Positions 31,109 through 34,476 of a stretch of 34,476 nucleotides of DNA are shown here, piece by piece. The notes beneath the pieces are model-generated. The model did not search any database. It was not told the DNA's origin and saw nothing but the letters and a program-made list of their open reading frames with translations. The stretch is from BTRG01 sp036986275 (GTDB lineage: Bacteria > Pseudomonadota > Gammaproteobacteria > Acidiferrobacterales > SZUA-150): positions 1-34,476 of the forward strand of contig BTRG01000021.1 of NCBI GenBank assembly GCA_036986275.1, read 5' to 3'. Position numbers and translations under genes: made by a program. Every line of letters begins with the position of its first letter. Positions within the stretch are counted from its first letter, which is position 1.

Positions 31109-32620
31109 ATGAAAGATAAGTACTTAAAACGCATCCTCAAGGCACAGGTCTATGACATCGCCGAGGAAACGCCACTGCAGCTGGCGCCGGTGTTGTCGCA
31201 ACGCTTTCGCAACCATGTCTGGTTGAAGCGTGAAGACGAACAGCCGGTGTTTTCCTTCAAGCTGCGTGGTGCCTATAACAAGATGGCTACGCTGGATAAA
31301 GCAGCATTAAAGAAAGGCGTCGTTGCCTCCAGTGCCGGTAACCATGCCCAGGGTGTGGCCCTGGCCGCCGCTCGGCTCAAGACCCGTGCCACTATCGTTA
31401 TGCCCAAGACCACGCCTGAGATTAAGGTTGCTGCCGTGAAGGCGCTGGGCGGTCGCGTGGTCTTACAGGGTGATAATTACGATGCGGCTTATGAGCACGC
31501 CGTTACCTTAGAGCAGGAGAAAGGCCTGACTTTCATCCACCCCTATGACGACCCGGATGTGATTGCCGGTCAGGGCACGATTGCACAGGAGATCCTGAGG
31601 CAACACCGTGGCCCGCTGGATGCCATCTTTGTACCCATCGGTGGCGGTGGGCTCATCAGCGGCATTGCTGTCTACATCAAGGCGCTGCAACCGGAAGTGA
31701 AAATCATTGGCGTGGAGTCCACCGATGCCGATGCCATGAATCGCTCGCTCACCGCCGGCAAGCGTATACAGCTGCAACACGTCAGTCTGTTTGCAGATGG
31801 TACGGCCGTAAGGCAAGTCGGTAAGGAGACCTTCAAACTGGTCAATGACTACGTGGATGACATCGTCGTCGTCACAAATGATGAGATCTGTGCCGCCATC
31901 AAGGACGTATTCGAAGACCAACGCTCGGTGCTGGAGCCGGCCGGGGCCCTGTCAGTTGCCGGCATGAAGCGCTATATCAGTGATAACAAGCTCAAGGGTA
32001 AGTATTTAATCGCGATTGCCTCCGGTGCCAATGTCAACTTCGACAGGTTGCGCCATGTGGCCGAACGCGCCGAGATCGGTGAACGCCGCGAGGCTGTATT
32101 GGCTGTAACCATACCTGAGAGGCCCGGGAGCTTTCGAAAGTTCTGTTCCATCGTCGGCAAGCACGGCATTACGGAGTTCAATTACCGTTATGACGACCCG
32201 GCCTATGCCCATGTCTATGCCGGTGTGCAGGTCCCTGACCCCAGGGAGCAGAGACGTATCATGGCGTTTCTACGCAAAGAGGGCTACAAGGTGCTGGATA
32301 TGACCGATAACGAGATGGCAAAGCTGCATATACGCCATCTCGTTGGTGGTCGCGCGCCACAAGCCGAGCACGAAATACTCTATCGCTTTATCTTCCCCGA
32401 GCGCCCCGGCGCCTTGCTCAACTTCCTGCGCAAGATGGAATCAGGCTGGAACATCAGTTTATTCCACTACCGTAACCATGGCGCCGATTTCGGTCGCGTA
32501 CTGGTGGGCATGCAGGTACCACCGGAAGACAAGAAAAAGTTTAAGACATTCCTTGAGAACGTCGGCTACGACTATGTTGATGAAACTGAGAACCCTGCTT
32601 ACAAATTGTTTCTAAGTTAG
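31109..32620 (+). CDS. ilvA: Threonine ammonia-lyase, biosynthetic
   Basis: A 503-residue PLP enzyme that converts threonine to 2-oxobutanoate, the first committed step to isoleucine. The PLP lysine is K51 in FSFKLRGAYNK, and VASSAGNHAQGVA and PIGGGGLISGIA bind the cofactor phosphate. Two ACT-like regulatory units follow, opening at about 330 (VLAVTIPERPGSF) and 424 (LYRFIFPERPGALL), which is the allosteric, isoleucine-inhibited biosynthetic form. Length matches E. coli IlvA (514). No ribosome site is clear before the ATG. No attenuator or leader peptide is seen in the 123 bp between the two divergent starts. Confidence 0.95.
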   Translation: MKDKYLKRILKAQVYDIAEETPLQLAPVLSQRFRNHVWLKREDEQPVFSFKLRGAYNKMATLDKAALKKGVVASSAGNHAQGVALAAARLKTRATIVMPKTTPEIKVAAVKALGGRVVLQGDNYDAAYEHAVTLEQEKGLTFIHPYDDPDVIAGQGTIAQEILRQHRGPLDAIFVPIGGGGLISGIAVYIKALQPEVKIIGVESTDADAMNRSLTAGKRIQLQHVSLFADGTAVRQVGKETFKLVNDYVDDIVVVTNDEICAAIKDVFEDQRSVLEPAGALSVAGMKRYISDNKLKGKYLIAIASGANVNFDRLRHVAERAEIGERREAVLAVTIPERPGSFRKFCSIVGKHGITEFNYRYDDPAYAHVYAGVQVPDPREQRRIMAFLRKEGYKVLDMTDNEMAKLHIRHLVGGRAPQAEHEILYRFIFPERPGALLNFLRKMESGWNISLFHYRNHGADFGRVLVGMQVPPEDKKKFKTFLENVGYDYVDETENPAYKLFLS

Positions 32621-32699
32621 AAAAAATATTCTGGCAAGTTTTGTAGTAAGGAGACGATCACGGAACAGTACAAGAAGGACGTCCTCATCAACACATAAC

Positions 32700-32846
32700 C
32701 AGAAGTTCCAGTTTGAGCATCAGCTGGAGTCTATGAAAATCCATAGGTAACAGTTTAAAATACCGCAAGAGCAGGATGAAAAGACCAGCAGGATTCAGGG
32801 TTATGCTGTGTCGGTGCTATTTATCATTATCGCCCACCTTACGTAG
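32700..32846 (+). pseudogene. Possible gene remnant with one in-frame stop
   Basis: In one frame this stretch reads QKFQFEHQLESMKIHR, TAA (32748-32750), then QFKIPQEQDEKTSRIQG and YAVSVLFIIIAHLT before a TAG. The charged helix-like part and the hydrophobic end look like a protein, but I know no family and see no start. It may be chance. The rest of 32621-32897 shows nothing else. Confidence 0.25.
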
Positions 32847-32897
32847 TTGATCTTCAGGCAGTTGACGGTGGTCGACGATTCTGGCCCACTTTCCACC

Positions 32898-33167
32898 ATG
32901 GATAAAAAGTCATACGAAGAAAGGGAAAAGCAAATCATTGACCGGTACATATACTTAGCACCGGGTAAGTGGGATGCCAGGATTGCCCACAGCGCTTACT
33001 TAATTACTGCTGCTTCTTTCGTTACCTATGGTTTATTCAATGAGGATTTAATCGCTGTAACTATGGGTGGGATCGCTTTATTGGCTTATGCAGTTGGGCT
33101 CTTTTTGAAAATAAAGAAGCGCAAATCCGGACTTATTGCGAAGTCAGAAAAAAAAGAAAATGACTAA
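32898..33167 (+). CDS. Small membrane protein, two helices
   Basis: From ATG 32898 this is an 89-residue protein opening MDKKSYEEREKQIIDRYIYL, followed by two hydrophobic segments (AYLITAASFVTYGLF and VTMGGIALLAYAVGLFL) and a basic tail (KIKKRKSGLIAKSEKKEND). Both ends are likely cytosolic. I do not recognise the family. An earlier TTG at 32847 would add 17 residues directly after a stop, which is less likely. There is no strong ribosome site. Confidence 0.5.
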   Translation: MDKKSYEEREKQIIDRYIYLAPGKWDARIAHSAYLITAASFVTYGLFNEDLIAVTMGGIALLAYAVGLFLKIKKRKSGLIAKSEKKEND

Positions 33168-33191
33168 GCACATTTATTACGCATCTAAATT

Positions 33192-33350
33192 ATGAATAAA
33201 GGATCGCTGACAATTGGTGGTATTGCCAAACCGGCAAATGTGGGCGTGGAACATTGTGTGCCTATCATGCTGAAAATGATTCGAGCTGTATGTTCAGAGG
33301 ACATGAAAAAGGATGCCGCTGTAAAATCAGCCATCGTAGCTATATGTTGA
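33192..33350 (+). pseudogene. Possible MerR-type regulator remnant
   Basis: A 52-codon frame opens MNKGSLTIGGIAKPANVGVE, close to the start of mercury-type MerR proteins (the LTIG-LAK-AGV-VE helix-turn-helix opening). The next conserved part, which should read TIRYYxR, is absent, and the frame ends after 52 codons. It thus looks like a broken N-terminus. The wider gap 33168-33603 holds only this and the terminator-like hairpin at 33469. Confidence 0.4.
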
Positions 33351-33468
33351 GTGGGATGAGAGCCGTGCCAGAAGATTACCCGCTGCTGGACCTGCAGCTT
33401 AGCACTACCTTTGATATGATAATTCTTCCGTAGACAAGTGCGGAACTTTATCAAGCAGTCTTTTTAAT

Positions 33469-33512
33469 AAGGCGTATTCCTTCGGTATGTTCGATCAGGA
33501 AACGCCTTTTTT
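33469..33512 (+). terminator. Terminator-like hairpin with T-run
   Basis: AAGGCGT (33469-33475) pairs with ACGCCTT (33502-33508), helped by ATTCC/GGAA inside, and is followed by further T to 33512. It could end transcription coming from 32898 or from the MerR-like remnant. Confidence 0.55.
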
Positions 33513-33603
33513 CAGGAAAACGAACATGTAAAACCCTCGTCTTACTGCGATGAGTGTGTTTAATTTCGATTGTGTGGGGATGTGTTGTACTTGCATCCTG
33601 ATG

Positions 33604-33846
33604 TTATGAATATTTTAGCAACATCTGATAGATTTTATCTTTCAGGCGGCCTCTTCTTTTTTTCATTTCAGTGAATGTTAAATCACCGATAGGTGAATCG
33701 TGTAATTCAATGACGCGAATTTCTTTATCAAGTGTATCATATTCCCTGGAAATTTTACTAAAGTGCATATCTTCTGCTATTAACTTATCGATTAATTCAC
33801 GCTTTTCAGGAAATTCCTGATGTACACTATGATTTTCACCCAACAT
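33604..33846 (-). CDS. YdcH-family (DUF465) small protein
   Basis: This 80-residue protein opens MLGENHSVHQEFPEKRELID, the family's hallmark. It continues HFSKISREYDTLDKEIRVIE and ends in a basic helix (MKKRRGRLKDKIYQMLLKY). It should form a coiled-coil or helical hairpin. Length fits DUF465 (about 70-80). Function is unknown. It lies on the same strand as, and downstream of, the partial ltrA-like gene, 59 bp away. Confidence 0.85.
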   Translation of the reverse strand: MLGENHSVHQEFPEKRELIDKLIAEDMHFSKISREYDTLDKEIRVIELHDSPIGDLTFTEMKKRRGRLKDKIYQMLLKYS

Positions 33847-33905
33847 CTATCTCTATACCTTTGTTATTTCTAAATATTCAATACTAATTACTTTGGATTT
33901 AATAT

Positions 33906-34476
33906 TCAGTCTGTCTTCAGGTTTAATGGTTTTGGATTATTTAAATAAACATAAACAACCATTATACTCGCAATTATTGCACTTATGCCCAGATTATTCA
34001 GCATATTACGCGACACAGCAATAACAACGAGTAGCAAAATCAATAAAAGTGTATTTCGTCGTAATGGCCAACGTTCACTGCTGGTCTGGGCCTGTTGTGC
34101 GATCAGCAACACCGGTAACAAGTATAGTGTAATACTCACGCTGAAGAGTAGTGCAATATCAGGCACGGCCAGGTTGCCGACGATATTTTGTCTTAATGCC
34201 GATGCGAACAGCGCCAAACCGATAAATATGAACAAATGGCCATATATAATAAGATGAGCCGCGCCCAGTTCCCGATTTATGACGACACGCTCAACCACTT
34301 CAAAGTAGTGCCACCAGACTGCAGCAAGACTGATAAAGCCAAGTAAGGCAATCATTAAAACACTCACTGTCATGTCTTTAGGGTTAAGTGCACTGGTTAA
34401 ACTTGCAACAGATTCTCCCAATAGGATGATGACTAATAAACCAAATCGTTCTGGCAAGTGATGTTTGTGAACACTT
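33906..34476 (-). CDS. LtrA-family membrane protein, partial
   Basis: The C-terminal part of a low-temperature-requirement A (LtrA) family protein, about 190 residues in the window. The frame is open to the right edge, reading SVHKHHLPERFGLLVII and then LGESV; HLPERFGL..II.LGES is the family signature. Around six hydrophobic helices follow. The N-terminal part and the start lie beyond 34476. The family was named for growth of Listeria in the cold; its molecular role is not settled. Confidence 0.8.
   Translation of the reverse strand, partial: SVHKHHLPERFGLLVIILLGESVASLTSALNPKDMTVSVLMIALLGFISLAAVWWHYFEVVERVVINRELGAAHLIIYGHLFIFIGLALFASALRQNIVGNLAVPDIALLFSVSITLYLLPVLLIAQQAQTSSERWPLRRNTLLLILLLVVIAVSRNMLNNLGISAIIASIMVVYVYLNNPKPLNLKTD

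Noticed and set aside
33185..33454. Minus-strand frame of 89 codons
   Set aside because: The product matches no family, and the plus strand has the MerR-like opening.
1..34476. CRISPR array, tRNA, rRNA or insertion sequence
   Set aside because: I saw no regularly spaced repeat array, no cloverleaf or rRNA segment, and no transposase frame.

Overview
The window comes from the chromosome of a Gram-negative gammaproteobacterium. It has LPS acyltransferase, UppP, lipoprotein and TRAP-transporter genes. It also has a 219-residue RpiA that resembles the enterobacterial enzyme, divergent from a two-ACT-domain IlvA, and a FliK/FhlB flagellar pair. I cannot place it below class. Most of it is housekeeping and envelope DNA. 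I saw no insertion sequence, prophage, tRNA, rRNA or CRISPR array. Several genes are broken: an MBL-fold hydrolase, an ArsC/Spx-like protein, and fragments resembling a 2OG-Fe(II) oxygenase and a MerR regulator. This suggests ongoing loss of accessory genes, or assembly errors at some sites.

Layout. 1-1225: left-edge partial ORF, a phased 11-bp repeat and two PilZ genes. 1219-3016: membrane-anchored protein, decayed MBL hydrolase, CPXCG zinc-ribbon protein. 3140-7968: SOS-type cassette. 7990-11343: UppP, DUF3108 protein, FliK and a FlhB C-terminal-domain protein. 11420-17247: LpxL-like acyltransferase, B12-binding radical SAM protein, fatty-acid desaturase, DUF3047 protein, unknown periplasmic protein, thioredoxin 2. 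17339-22052: M16C peptidase, 57-residue membrane peptide, Sel1 protein, methyltransferase, oxygenase-like remnant. 22297-26519: kinase-WD40 protein, phosphatidylserine decarboxylase, response regulator, frameshifted ArsC-like gene. 26531-30226: TatT-DctP-DctQ-DctM TRAP operon. 30326-32620: rpiA and ilvA, divergent. 32621-34476: short remnants, small membrane protein, YdcH, partial LtrA.

The most interesting part is 3140-7968. A complete Y-family polymerase is translationally coupled to a very short SRAP (YedK/HMCES-like) protein. About 2 kb downstream, a LexA-like autoprotease is coupled to a shortened paralogue of the same polymerase. That paralogue has lost the first catalytic Asp, the fingers and two palm lysines, but keeps a possible clamp-binding motif at its C-terminus. 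Both promoters carry GAAC-N7-GAAC direct repeats just after the -10, and the lexA-like promoter has a second copy over its -35. This is the operator type known for alphaproteobacterial LexA, not the CTGT-N8-ACAG type expected in gammaproteobacteria. I infer a self-regulated DNA-damage module in which a dead polymerase paralogue plays a scaffold role comparable to ImuB.
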